Positions 34,890 to 43,245 of a DNA stretch of 64,000 nt are shown in pieces; within the stretch, counting starts at the first letter, position 1; each line of letters opens with the position of its first letter. The DNA comes from Fimenecus sp964557975 (GTDB lineage: Bacteria > Bacillota > Clostridia > Oscillospirales > Acutalibacteraceae). The notes under the pieces are model-generated. The model was given only the letters and a program-made list of their open reading frames with translations. It had not been told where the DNA came from and searched no databases. The position numbers and the translations under genes are program-made. Location: the NCBI GenBank assembly GCA_964557975.1, contig CAZLCG010000003.1, positions 31,529 through 95,528 on the forward strand. Direction: 5' to 3'.

Positions 34890-35026
34890 GATTTCATCAT
34901 AAAAAAACCGCTTTATATCACAGAAGAATTTACAAAATGAGGTTTATATTATAAATTAAAAATAAAAAAGGAAAAAGACGAACTGTACCGTCATAAAAAA
35001 ATGCTTATATGTCGGAAAATAAATAA

Positions 35027-35097
35027 TAATATCATTTAAGCCGTAATAACGTCTTAAAAATCTGTCAGCCGCCTTGCGGCAGATTGCAGCCTTCGGG
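35027..35097. repeat. Dispersed repeat family C, copy 2
   Basis: AATAACGTCTTAAAAATCTG, then CAGCCGCCTTGCGGCAGATT, nearly identical to 32577-32660. The remaining bases of 34890-35392 are AT-rich with no gene seen. Confidence 0.65.
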
Positions 35098-35392
35098 CAA
35101 GACGGACGCGAATATTGTACCAACCTTCGGCTTTATTTTTATTCAAATCGGTAACCTCAATTTTAAACGAAAATAAATTAAAAGTGTACGCTGTCAGCGT
35201 ATTGATTTTAATACGCTTTTGTGAGAAAATAGTCAAGTTATATTGTCATTTTTGAGAGTATTGCAAAGAATTTAAGTACAATAAATTATTTTTTACTGTC
35301 TGACTGTTTTTTCGCATTTAACCGTAATTACTTGAAAAAAGTGAACAAAAATGCTATATTAAATATTATTTTGTTTTAAGGACTGATAAAAA

Positions 35393-37066
35393 TTGTCGAA
35401 AGAATGTCCGTTCTGTAAAAGCGTCGTTCCCGATGAGGCTAACTTCTGTATGCATTGTTGTAATGTTATAAGCGAACAGCCGTTCGGCGATGCTCCTCCT
35501 GCCGCAGGCAAGCGCGTAAGCGGAATTGATAAAATAAAAGTAAGCCTTCTTTCAAAAAAATATCATATTCAGGACTTTATTCATTTTCGCAGGTATAAAA
35601 GATTTTTTCCCGTTTTGGGTATGCTGAGCGTAACATTGGTTATATGCCTTCTTGTTGCCGCCAACCCTACCGATCGCAGCAATATAAAAACAGACAGCGA
35701 AAACGTAACCGTCACTGTTCCCGTAACCAATTCCTACGGCGAACACGTTACGGACGATAACGGCGAAAACGTCTACGAGGTCGTTGAGATTACGACAGAA
35801 TCCAAGGGTTTTTTCGCGTCTTTGTTTTCTTCCGACGAAACAGGCGATTCAAACGAAAATGATAACGGCAGTTCGCTTTTTGACAAAATTTTTCATCAAA
35901 ATCGGGACAGCGACGAGCAAACAGAATCGGGCGTAACAACCTCCGAAGCTTCTTCCGCTTCAAGCGAAAGCGGTAACACGGAGTCGACCGCCGCCGCTCA
36001 GCAAAGCTCCGTCTCGGAGCCTGAAACAACGACGGATTCAAACGAGCAAAGCACCCAGCAAAGCCAAAGCGTCAGCGAGGGGCTTGTATGGACGGAATCC
36101 GACGGTAAATTGACGATTACCGGTTATAACGGCAGTTCCTCCGTGGTAACAATTCCCGCATATATAAACGGAAAACGGGTTTCATACCTTGCCCAAAACG
36201 CCTTTTCCGACAACAGCAATATACAAAAAATAATATTTCAGGGTTCGTCTGACGGCTCGGAAGAATTTTATCTGCCTTACGGCATAGCTGTATTTAACAA
36301 TCTCCCCAACCTTACGTCTGTTACCTTTCCGTATGAAACGGATATATGCATGATAAAAGATGACGGAAGCCTTGTTAAATTATATACGTTTTACATACTT
36401 TTCACAGACTGTCCCAAGCTCTCCCGTGTGGATTTCACGGAATATACAAACAGTAATTACGGTACCTCCCGCGAACAGTTCCTGATTTCCGAAAACGGCG
36501 TTATCCTCGGGCAGGACACACTGAACGATTCGAGATACAGAAGCATTGTCTATTACCCGATGGGAAAAACGGAAAAAAGCTATTCCGTTCCGAGCAGCTG
36601 CTCCGATATCGGTCAATATTCTTTTTGGGGAAATCCATATTTGGAAACGCTGACCTTTTCTGAAAAAGTGCGTTATATCGGCGGACCGAATTTCTGCGGC
36701 TGCAATAATCTGTCAAGCTTTGCCGTAAACAGCGCAAACGCAAAATACCGCTCCGAAAACGGCGTTATATACGGCGGAAGCGTAAGTGTAAACAGCGTAC
36801 AGTATACAGGCGTTTTTTATCCGCCGGGAAAAACAGACACATATTTTGAATTGAGCAATACAACGCCGATTGTGCTTGATAAAAATTCATTCTGCGGCAA
36901 TTCATACCTTCAAACGGTCAGATGTCCGAATGACTCTTACATCTATACTGCCGACATCAAAAAAAGCGAATGCGGCGCAAAAGCATTAAAATCAATTCAA
37001 ATAAGCAGTAATCACTCATATCGTATAAGCGATAGCAAAGTATTCAGTATCGAGTATTACGAATAA
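35393..37066 (+). CDS. Membrane zinc-ribbon protein with extracellular leucine-rich (BspA-like) repeats
   Basis: 557 residues, TTG start with AAGGA 10 nt upstream. A cytosolic double-CxxC zinc ribbon (CPFCKSVVPDEANFCMHCC, residues 5-23) precedes one transmembrane helix near 73-90. A Ser/Thr/Glu-rich linker (about 100-230) follows, then BspA-type leucine-rich repeats (LTITGYNGSSSVVTIPAYI; LTSVTFPYE; LETLTFSEKVRYIGG; LSSFAVNSANAKY). The topology suggests surface recognition joined to a cytosolic partner. It is first in a string with an HTH-like gene and a kinase-like gene. The ligand and function are unknown. Confidence 0.7.
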   Translation: MSKECPFCKSVVPDEANFCMHCCNVISEQPFGDAPPAAGKRVSGIDKIKVSLLSKKYHIQDFIHFRRYKRFFPVLGMLSVTLVICLLVAANPTDRSNIKTDSENVTVTVPVTNSYGEHVTDDNGENVYEVVEITTESKGFFASLFSSDETGDSNENDNGSSLFDKIFHQNRDSDEQTESGVTTSEASSASSESGNTESTAAAQQSSVSEPETTTDSNEQSTQQSQSVSEGLVWTESDGKLTITGYNGSSSVVTIPAYINGKRVSYLAQNAFSDNSNIQKIIFQGSSDGSEEFYLPYGIAVFNNLPNLTSVTFPYETDICMIKDDGSLVKLYTFYILFTDCPKLSRVDFTEYTNSNYGTSREQFLISENGVILGQDTLNDSRYRSIVYYPMGKTEKSYSVPSSCSDIGQYSFWGNPYLETLTFSEKVRYIGGPNFCGCNNLSSFAVNSANAKYRSENGVIYGGSVSVNSVQYTGVFYPPGKTDTYFELSNTTPIVLDKNSFCGNSYLQTVRCPNDSYIYTADIKKSECGAKALKSIQISSNHSYRISDSKVFSIEYYE

Positions 37067-37097
37067 ATTTCAGGGGCTACGAAAAGGAGAAATACAG

Positions 37098-37526
37098 ATG
37101 GATTATACCCGCACGGAGGATCTGTTAAGTTATCTGAAAAAAGAAAATATCTCATATGAAAGCTACCTTAAAAAGCATCAGAACTCATTTATTCAAAACG
37201 ATTTATCGGAAATGTGGGCTGATATTATAAAAAACTGCAATATGAAAAAATCAGATATAATCAACGCCTCGGATATAGGATATACATATTTTTACGATAT
37301 TATAAGAGGCGATAAAATTCCTTCGAGAGATAAGGTCCTAAAGATTCTGGTTGCTACGAAGACAGATCTGGTGAAAATTCAAGGTATACTCAGATTATAC
37401 GGTTGGGCGGGGCTTTATCCGAAAATAAAACGCGACAGCATTATTATATATGCCGTAAATCACGGTTTTTCACTTCTTCAGCTTCAGAAGCTGCTTTCCT
37501 CAAATTCGGAGGATATTCTTAAATGA
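37098..37526 (+). CDS. HTH-like protein of a kinase-associated family
   Basis: 142 residues, function unknown. The middle region (KNCNMKKSDIINASDIGYTY, then IIRGDKIPSRDKVLKILVA) has the form of a Cro/CI-type helix-turn-helix; the C-terminal part (LRLYGWAGLYPKIKRDSIII) resembles proteins I know next to Ser/Thr kinase genes in gut Firmicutes. Its stop overlaps the kinase ATG by 4 nt, so they are translationally coupled. Confidence 0.5.
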   Translation: MDYTRTEDLLSYLKKENISYESYLKKHQNSFIQNDLSEMWADIIKNCNMKKSDIINASDIGYTYFYDIIRGDKIPSRDKVLKILVATKTDLVKIQGILRLYGWAGLYPKIKRDSIIIYAVNHGFSLLQLQKLLSSNSEDILK

Positions 37527-38278
37527 TTTTTTCGCCCAATTTGAGTTCCTATGCCGAATATATTGAAGAAACGCTGAAAGCGGAATACGAACATATCAGC
37601 TCCCTGCGTGACACCGACGCGACTAAAATGGACGTATTTAAAAGCAACAGCACAGGCGATTATATTATACGCATCTTTTCCGTCAACAGAAACGATGATA
37701 TTTTCCGCAAGCTTCAGGGCAAGCAGCATAAAAACCTGCCGCAAATTCTTGACAGCTGTTCGTGTGAGAACTGCGTTTGTGTGCTTGAAAGCTACATAAA
37801 CGGCAAAACGCTTATAGATGTTATGAATGAGCGGAATATAACGGATAAGCAAGCGGTTGAATATCTTTCGCAAATCTGCTCGGCATTATCTTTTCTTCAC
37901 GGCAACTGTATTGTTCACCGAGATATTAAACCCGAAAATATTATTATTACGCCCGAAAACAATGCTGTTTTGATTGATTTACAGTCTGCGTGTTTTACGG
38001 ACAGCCTTAAAAAGAAGGATACGGTCAATTTGGGAACGGTGGGCTACGCCGCGCCCGAGCAGTTCGGGATTTCTCCTTCCTCCCCTACCACTGATATTTA
38101 CGCTCTCGGCGTTTTGTTAAATGAAATGGTGCTTAAAACTCACCCGACAATCAAAACGCCCAAAGGAGCGCTCGGAAGCATTGTAAAGAAATGCACAAAT
38201 ACTCAAATCGCAAACAGATACCAATCCGTCAACGAATTGGAAAAAGCTTTAAAGCGCTATTTCGTATTTCACAGATAA
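37523..38278 (+). CDS. Ser/Thr protein kinase-like protein, degenerate N-lobe
   Basis: 251 residues, a single kinase fold without membrane segment. The C-lobe is intact: HRDIKPENI with Asp134, Lys136 and Asn139, then GTVGYAAPEQ and DIYALGVLL. The DFG motif reads DLQ (152-154), keeping the metal Asp. No Gly-rich loop is visible, and the beta-3 Lys position (YIIRIF, near residue 50) has Arg. Activity may be weak or altered. It is coupled to the HTH-like gene. Confidence 0.75.
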   Translation: MIFSPNLSSYAEYIEETLKAEYEHISSLRDTDATKMDVFKSNSTGDYIIRIFSVNRNDDIFRKLQGKQHKNLPQILDSCSCENCVCVLESYINGKTLIDVMNERNITDKQAVEYLSQICSALSFLHGNCIVHRDIKPENIIITPENNAVLIDLQSACFTDSLKKKDTVNLGTVGYAAPEQFGISPSSPTTDIYALGVLLNEMVLKTHPTIKTPKGALGSIVKKCTNTQIANRYQSVNELEKALKRYFVFHR

Positions 38279-38320
38279 GCGCTGCCGCCACCGAAGCATC
38301 TGAAATATATTACCCTTTTA

Positions 38321-38474
38321 CGCTCCCTCCCCCCGAGGGAGTTTTTCAATTCAAACCGCTTCCGCTCCCTCCCCGAGGGAGCTGTCAGCGCAAGCTGACT
38401 AAGGGAGTTTTCAATTCAATCCTTTTCCGCTCCCTCCGTGAGGGAGCTGTCACGAAGTGACTGAGGGAGTTTTC
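38321..38474. repeat. Tandem palindromic repeat family B, copy cluster 1
   Basis: Three units of GCTCCCTC...GAGGGAGC followed by GTCAGC...GCTGAC or GTCACGAAGTGAC and GAGGGAGTTTTCAATTCAAT. The same unit makes up the right edge of the window. Each unit folds into two short hairpins. Confidence 0.8.
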
Positions 38475-38522
38475 ATGGCGGCGCGTCAGGGATGCCGCGC
38501 TCAGCGCAGAATTTGAAATTTG

Positions 38523-38558
38523 TAAAAAAACTAACGGGCGGGCACAAAGACCCGCCCG
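38523..38558 (-). terminator. Terminator of the cotJ operon
   Basis: CGGGCGGG (38535-38542) pairs with CCCGCCCG (38551-38558); a T run follows on the minus strand. Confidence 0.85.
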
Positions 38559-38565
38559 ATATTTT

Positions 38566-39198
38566 TTAGTTGTTTTTCATTCTGTTATTCATTTTATTAC
38601 ATCTTACATCGAAGCTCGGGTTAAATGCATAAAAGTTTTTCTCGTTAAGTCGGTCGGTAGCAAGGCGCAAGCCCTCGCCGAAGCGCTGATAATGTACTAC
38701 TTCCCTTTCACGCAAAAACTTTATTGGTTCCCTGACGTCGGGATCGTCGACAAGCCTTAATATATTGTCATAGGTCGAGCGTGCCTTCTGTTCAGCCGCG
38801 AGGTTCTCATGCAGGTCGGTAATCACATCGCCCTTTGACTGCAAATAAGCGGCGGTAAAGGGCGTTCCGCTTGCCGCCTGCGGATATATACCCGTCGTAT
38901 GGTCAACGAAATAGGTGTCAAAACCGCTCTTCTTAATATCCTCAACAGATAAGTTGCGCGTAAGCTGATATACAATAGCGCCTATCATCTCCATATGCCC
39001 GAGTTCCTCCGTGCCTATGTCGGTTAAAAGACCTTTAAGCTCTGCATAGGGCATTGAAAAACGCTGTGACAAATACCTTAACGATGCGCTGAGCTCGCCG
39101 TCGGGACCGCCGTATTGACTTATGATTATCTGAGCATATTTCGGGTTCGGGTTTTTGATGTTTACGGGATACTGTAATTTCTTTTCATATTGAAACAT
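38566..39198 (-). CDS. cotJC: Spore coat protein CotJC (manganese-catalase-like)
   Basis: 210 residues of the manganese catalase fold. The metal ligands appear in DIGTEELGHMEMIG and ENLAAEQKARSTY, with LREREVVHYQRFGEGL. CotJC is made in the mother cell and becomes part of the spore coat; it may detoxify peroxide. It follows cotJB by 3 nt and is last in the cotJABC string. Confidence 0.9.
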   Translation of the reverse strand: MFQYEKKLQYPVNIKNPNPKYAQIIISQYGGPDGELSASLRYLSQRFSMPYAELKGLLTDIGTEELGHMEMIGAIVYQLTRNLSVEDIKKSGFDTYFVDHTTGIYPQAASGTPFTAAYLQSKGDVITDLHENLAAEQKARSTYDNILRLVDDPDVREPIKFLREREVVHYQRFGEGLRLATDRLNEKNFYAFNPSFDVRCNKMNNRMKNN

Positions 39199-39201
39199 TT
39201 G

Positions 39202-39453
39202 TCAGTCGTCACACTCCTCTGTTCTTTCCCACGGCCACGGGTTTTTAAGCCATTCGACGCCTGTTGCGGGCATCATAATGGGACCGTACTTCTGCTCAAA
39301 ATCCTCAAGCAGCTGCTCATAATGCTTAAAATGCTCATCATATTTTGCAGACGCGGCCGTATCACCGGGGTGAGTGTCAAGGTAAAGATGCAGCTCCAAA
39401 AGCGCAAACTGATGAGCGGAAAGCTTCATTAAATCCTTTTTTCTTTCATTCAT
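39202..39453 (-). CDS. cotJB: Spore coat protein CotJB
   Basis: 83 residues starting MNERKKDLMKLSAHQ; it shows the CotJB family core (FALLELHLYLDTHPGD; WLKNPWPWE). ATG 39453 overlaps the cotJA stop by 4 nt (ATGA), and GGGAGG is 9 nt upstream; another ATG at 39459 is too near to it. Confidence 0.9.
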   Translation of the reverse strand: MNERKKDLMKLSAHQFALLELHLYLDTHPGDTAASAKYDEHFKHYEQLLEDFEQKYGPIMMPATGVEWLKNPWPWERTEECDD

Positions 39454-39686
39454 ATGCATCTGCCTCCCAAAAACGGTTTGTTTAGGTTCGGATAAAGCGT
39501 TCCGTTTTTAAGCGCCGTATCGAAATTATACATAGAAGTATCTGTCTGGAACGGTACATACGCCATTGCCGTTACAGGGCAGTCGGGCAGAGGCGAAGTG
39601 CCGAAATACGAGCTTTCGGTCACACTGTCAACACAGCAGGCTTCTTCTTTTACTTTTCTTTCGCAGTAATCAAGATATTCTTTCAA
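39450..39686 (-). CDS. cotJA: Spore coat-associated protein CotJA
   Basis: 78 residues; the C-terminal part (AMAYVPFQTDTSMYNFDTAL; GTLYPNLNKPF) is the CotJA signature. The TTG start has GAGGAG 8 nt upstream. A CATATAAT at 39748-39755 (minus sense) resembles a sigma-E -10, as for cotJ in Bacillus, but no clear -35 is seen. Confidence 0.85.
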   Translation of the reverse strand: MKEYLDYCERKVKEEACCVDSVTESSYFGTSPLPDCPVTAMAYVPFQTDTSMYNFDTALKNGTLYPNLNKPFLGGRCI

Positions 39687-39794
39687 TTATAATTCTCCTC
39701 GTATAATAAAGTAATAGTTATTATTTTTCCTTTTGCTCCCCGACATCATTATATGCCTGTTCGGGACAATGGTTAATATTGTTCGGAAAAAGCA

Positions 39795-39848
39795 GCAGAG
39801 CCGATAAACGTGATTTTCTCACCTTTTATCGGCTCTGCCTAATTGATT
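39795..39848 (-). terminator. Terminator after the transketolase pair
   Basis: GCAGAGCCGATAAA (39795-39808) pairs with TTTATCGGCTCTGC (39835-39848). Confidence 0.75.
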
Positions 39849-39857
39849 GATAACTTA

Positions 39858-40802
39858 TTATTTTAATTTAACTGCCTGCTTTGCTTTCTCTGCTATATTC
39901 TCAGCGTCAAGACCGAAAATATGAAGAAGCTCAACCGCAGGGCCTGACTTGCCGAACACGTCGTTAACGCCGACGCGAAGCACGGGAACGGGAACGGTTT
40001 CGCAAACGACCTCCGCCACGGCAGAACCGAGACCGCCGATAATATTATGCTCCTCAGCGGTTACTATTACGCCCGTTTTCTTGGCGGAGTCAATTATTAT
40101 ATCACGGTCAACAGGCTTAACGGTAGCCATATTTACCACCCTTGCCGAAATTCCGTCCGCTTTAAGGCTTTCCGCCGCCGTAAGCGCCTCGTTGACCATT
40201 AATCCCGTGGCGATTATGGTAACGTCACTGCCCTCGGTAAGCACTGTGCCTTTGCCGATTTCAAATTTATAATTCCCGTCAAATACTCTCGGAACCGCAA
40301 GTCTGCCGAAACGCATATATACGGGTCCTTCGTGCTCGGCAGCGGCAAAAACGCACGCCCTTGCTTCAATATCGTCGGCAGGATTTAAAACCACCATACC
40401 GGGGATTGTTCTCATAAGAGCAATATCCTCACAGCACTGATGGCTCGCGCCGTCCTCACCGACTGAAATTCCCGCGTGAGTTGCGCCGATTTTAACATTC
40501 AGATGAGGATAGCCGATTGAGTTTCTGATCTGCTCAAACGCCCTGCCTGCGGCGAACATAGCGAAGGAGCTTGCAAAAACGGTATGCCCTGTTGCGGCAA
40601 GACCTGCGGCAACGCCCATAAGGTTTGCTTCGGCAATACCGACGTCGACAAATCTTTCGGGATGCGCCTTTTTGAACATTCCGGTCTTGGTTGCGGCGGC
40701 AAGATCGGCGTCCAGCACGATTATTTTGTCATTTTTATCACCAAGCTCAACAAGCGCCTTGCCGTATGCGTCGCGTGTCGCGCATTTAATTACTTCCGCC
40801 AT
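39858..40802 (-). CDS. Transketolase, C-terminal subunit
   Basis: 314 residues covering the pyrimidine-binding and C-terminal domains (DADLAAATKTGMFKKAHPERF; GIAEANLMGVAAGLAATG; ATHAGISVGEDGASHQCCED). Split transketolases are common in Clostridia and Archaea; the two subunits together perform pentose phosphate exchange with TDP. It follows the N-terminal gene by 3 nt. Confidence 0.9.
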   Translation of the reverse strand: MAEVIKCATRDAYGKALVELGDKNDKIIVLDADLAAATKTGMFKKAHPERFVDVGIAEANLMGVAAGLAATGHTVFASSFAMFAAGRAFEQIRNSIGYPHLNVKIGATHAGISVGEDGASHQCCEDIALMRTIPGMVVLNPADDIEARACVFAAAEHEGPVYMRFGRLAVPRVFDGNYKFEIGKGTVLTEGSDVTIIATGLMVNEALTAAESLKADGISARVVNMATVKPVDRDIIIDSAKKTGVIVTAEEHNIIGGLGSAVAEVVCETVPVPVLRVGVNDVFGKSGPAVELLHIFGLDAENIAEKAKQAVKLK

Positions 40803-40805
40803 ATC

Positions 40806-41648
40806 TTACGCCTCCAATTCTTTAAGCTTTTTGTTAAGCTCGCTTACTGCCTGATTGTATTCTTCCTCATTCGGCGCTTTGCCGTGCCAGCCGACCTGAT
40901 TTTCCATATAAGAAACTCCCCTGCCCTTAACCGTTTTCATAACGATGCAGGTGGGCTTATCTTTTGTGTTTCTTGCATTGTTAAACGCGCTTTCGAGCTG
41001 CTCGTAGTCGTGACCGTCAATTTCGACAACATTCCAATTAAACGCCTTGAACTTGTCGGCAATCGGGTAAGCGGAATTTACCTCGTCAATAGAACCGTCG
41101 ATCTGAAGCCCGTTAAAGTCAACGATTGCAACGAGATTATCTAATTTTTTGTTTGCCGCGAACATAGCCGCTTCCCAAACCTCGCCCTCCTCTATTTCAC
41201 CGTCGCCCAAAATTGTATATACCCTGTAATCGGCATTGTCGAACTTAGCGCCGAGAGCCATTCCGACAGCCGCCGAAACACCCTGACCGAGAGAGCCGGT
41301 GCTCATATCAACGCCCGGAATCTTATTCATATTGGGATGCCCCTGCAAATATGAATCGGATTTTCTTAAAGTTTTTAAATCCTCAACAGGGAAAAAGCCT
41401 TTAAGAGCAAGAGCCGCATAAAGAGCGGGAGCGGCATGCCCCTTTGAGAGAACGAACCTGTCTCTGCTCTCCCATTTGGGATTTTTCGGGTCAATCTTCA
41501 TTTCAACATTGTAAAGGTACGAAAGTGCTTCGCAGATTGAAAGCGAACCGCCCGGATGCCCTGCCTTTGCGCTGAAAACACCCTCTATTATGCCGAGCCT
41601 TTCCTTAACGGCAAAAGCTTCAAGCTCTTTTTTTGTTTTTATATCCAT
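40806..41648 (-). CDS. Transketolase, N-terminal subunit
   Basis: 280 residues holding the TDP pyrophosphate-binding domain: GHPGGSLSICEALSYLY, SKGHAAPALYAAL, and GDGEIEEGEVWEAAMFAANK with Mg ligand region to DFN. GGAGG is 7 nt upstream of the ATG and overlaps the stop of an upstream partial gene. Confidence 0.9.
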   Translation of the reverse strand: MDIKTKKELEAFAVKERLGIIEGVFSAKAGHPGGSLSICEALSYLYNVEMKIDPKNPKWESRDRFVLSKGHAAPALYAALALKGFFPVEDLKTLRKSDSYLQGHPNMNKIPGVDMSTGSLGQGVSAAVGMALGAKFDNADYRVYTILGDGEIEEGEVWEAAMFAANKKLDNLVAIVDFNGLQIDGSIDEVNSAYPIADKFKAFNWNVVEIDGHDYEQLESAFNNARNTKDKPTCIVMKTVKGRGVSYMENQVGWHGKAPNEEEYNQAVSELNKKLKELEA

Positions 41649-41650
41649 AA

Positions 41651-41716
41651 TCAGTCCTCCTTATATTGATACATTAAATATTCAAGCAAATCACCGACAG
41701 TGCCTCTGTCACAGCG
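41651..41716 (-). CDS. C-terminal fragment of an unidentified gene cut by the assembly gap
   Basis: 22 codons run in frame from the gap edge to a TGA, ending DLLEYLMYQYKED. The final codons AAG GAG GAC overlap the ribosome site of the transketolase gene, so this open frame probably is a real gene in the same operon. Too short to name. Confidence 0.45.
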   Translation of the reverse strand, partial: RCDRGTVGDLLEYLMYQYKED

Positions 41717-41816
41717 NNNNNNNNNNNNNNNNNNNNNNNNNNNNNNNNNNNNNNNNNNNNNNNNNNNNNNNNNNNNNNNNNNNNNNNNNNNNNNNNNNNN
41801 NNNNNNNNNNNNNNNN
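41717..41816. other. Assembly gap (100 N)
   Basis: Exactly 100 unresolved bases, the usual placeholder for a scaffold join of unknown length. The start of the gene at 41651-41716 is lost here. Confidence 0.95.
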
Positions 41817-41830
41817 TTTGTTATTGGCTG

Positions 41831-42754
41831 TCAAAAATCCTTCAGCCTCTCCATAAACCCTTTAAAATAATCGGGTAAATCGCTTGAAAACTCAATATAT
41901 TTGCCGCTTCTCGGGTGAACGAAGCCCAAAAGCGCGGCGTGCAGACACTGACCGTGCAGCTCTGTTTCCGTTCCCTTCGGTTTACCGTAAACCGTATCGC
42001 CCGCAAGAGGATGCCCGAGATATGCCATATGAACTCTTATCTGATGGGTTCTGCCGGTTTCGAGCCGCAATTTAACATAATCATAATCTTTATAGCTTTT
42101 TAAAACCTCATAATGAGTTACCGCGTTTTTGGAATTTCTGTCGGTAACAGCCATTTTCTTTCGGTCTTTCGGGTTTCTGCCGATAGGCGCGACGACTGTT
42201 CCTGTCCGCTCTCTCAAATGCCCCGTGATTATCGCCCTGTATTCTCTTGTGAAGCTATGTTCCTTTATCTGCTCGGCAAGACCTCTGTGAGCAAAATCGT
42301 TTTTCGCTGTAACTAAAAGCCCCGATGTGTCTTTGTCAATTCTGTGAACAATTCCCGGTCTTAAAACGCCGTTAATTCCCGAAAGACTGCCGCCGCATCG
42401 GTACAATAAGGCGTTAACGAGCGTATTATCGTAATTCCCCGGAGCCGGATGAACAACCATACCCTTTGGCTTATTGACAACAAGCAAATCATCATCCTCG
42501 TAAACAACGTCAAGAGGTATGTTCTGCGGTTCGACCGAAAGACGGACAGGCTCTGACGGGGTGTATTCAACGCTGTCCTCCGCCTTAATTCTGTAGTTTT
42601 TCCGAACAGACCTGCCGTTTACGGTAATATTTCCCGTTTCAGCGGCTTTTTGAATGTATGCGCGGGAGGACTCGGGGAATATTACGGAAAGATATTTGTC
42701 AATTCTCTCCCCTTCGCTTTCAGAATCAACAAGAATACTGATGCTACTCATCAT
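41831..42754 (-). CDS. rluD: RluD-type 23S rRNA pseudouridine synthase
   Basis: 307 residues. An N-terminal S4 domain (ERIDKYLSVIFPESSRAYIQ) precedes the catalytic domain with HRIDKDTSGLLV (active-site Asp) and RLETGRTHQIRVHM. RluA-family enzymes convert uridines in 23S rRNA helix 69 to pseudouridine. The start overlaps the 3' end of lspA, a classic lspA-rluD pair. Confidence 0.9.
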   Translation of the reverse strand: MMSSISILVDSESEGERIDKYLSVIFPESSRAYIQKAAETGNITVNGRSVRKNYRIKAEDSVEYTPSEPVRLSVEPQNIPLDVVYEDDDLLVVNKPKGMVVHPAPGNYDNTLVNALLYRCGGSLSGINGVLRPGIVHRIDKDTSGLLVTAKNDFAHRGLAEQIKEHSFTREYRAIITGHLRERTGTVVAPIGRNPKDRKKMAVTDRNSKNAVTHYEVLKSYKDYDYVKLRLETGRTHQIRVHMAYLGHPLAGDTVYGKPKGTETELHGQCLHAALLGFVHPRSGKYIEFSSDLPDYFKGFMERLKDF

Positions 42755-43232
42755 CTCTCACCGCTTCAGACTTTTCAGAGCCCTTTACTATATCGTAAAT
42801 AAGATAGATTATAAGTATTGCCGCCCCAACGGTTACGAGAATATCGGCAAAGTTAAAAACGGCAAATTTGACGAATAAAGGTTCGATATAATCGACAACA
42901 AAGCCCCTTGCGATTCGATCGATAAGATTGCCCGTTCCGCCCGAAATTATCATAACAAGGCTTAAATATATGACCTTCGACTTGATTTTACCCGATAACA
43001 CATAAATAAGCCCGACAAGCAACACGGCGGCGGTAAACGCGCTCAGCAAGGCGGTATGACCGCTGAAAGAACCGAATGCCGCGCCTGTATTTTCAACATA
43101 TGTCAGGCTTAGAAAATTTTTGACTAATGTATAACTGCCGATGGGAGCAAGATACTTCAGGACAACGGATTTAATTATCAGGTCTGTCGCTACAAGAACC
43201 GCAACAACAAGCAGTATCAACGCCTGAAGCAT
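42744..43232 (-). CDS. lspA: Lipoprotein signal peptidase LspA
   Basis: 162 residues with four membrane helices and the two aspartyl motifs GGTGNLIDRI and FNFADILVTVG. It cleaves lipoprotein signal peptides; the window encodes several such lipoproteins. Preceded by divIVA and overlapping rluD. Confidence 0.9.
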   Translation of the reverse strand: MLQALILLVVAVLVATDLIIKSVVLKYLAPIGSYTLVKNFLSLTYVENTGAAFGSFSGHTALLSAFTAAVLLVGLIYVLSGKIKSKVIYLSLVMIISGGTGNLIDRIARGFVVDYIEPLFVKFAVFNFADILVTVGAAILIIYLIYDIVKGSEKSEAVRDDE

Positions 43233-43245
43233 TCCTTCACCTCAA

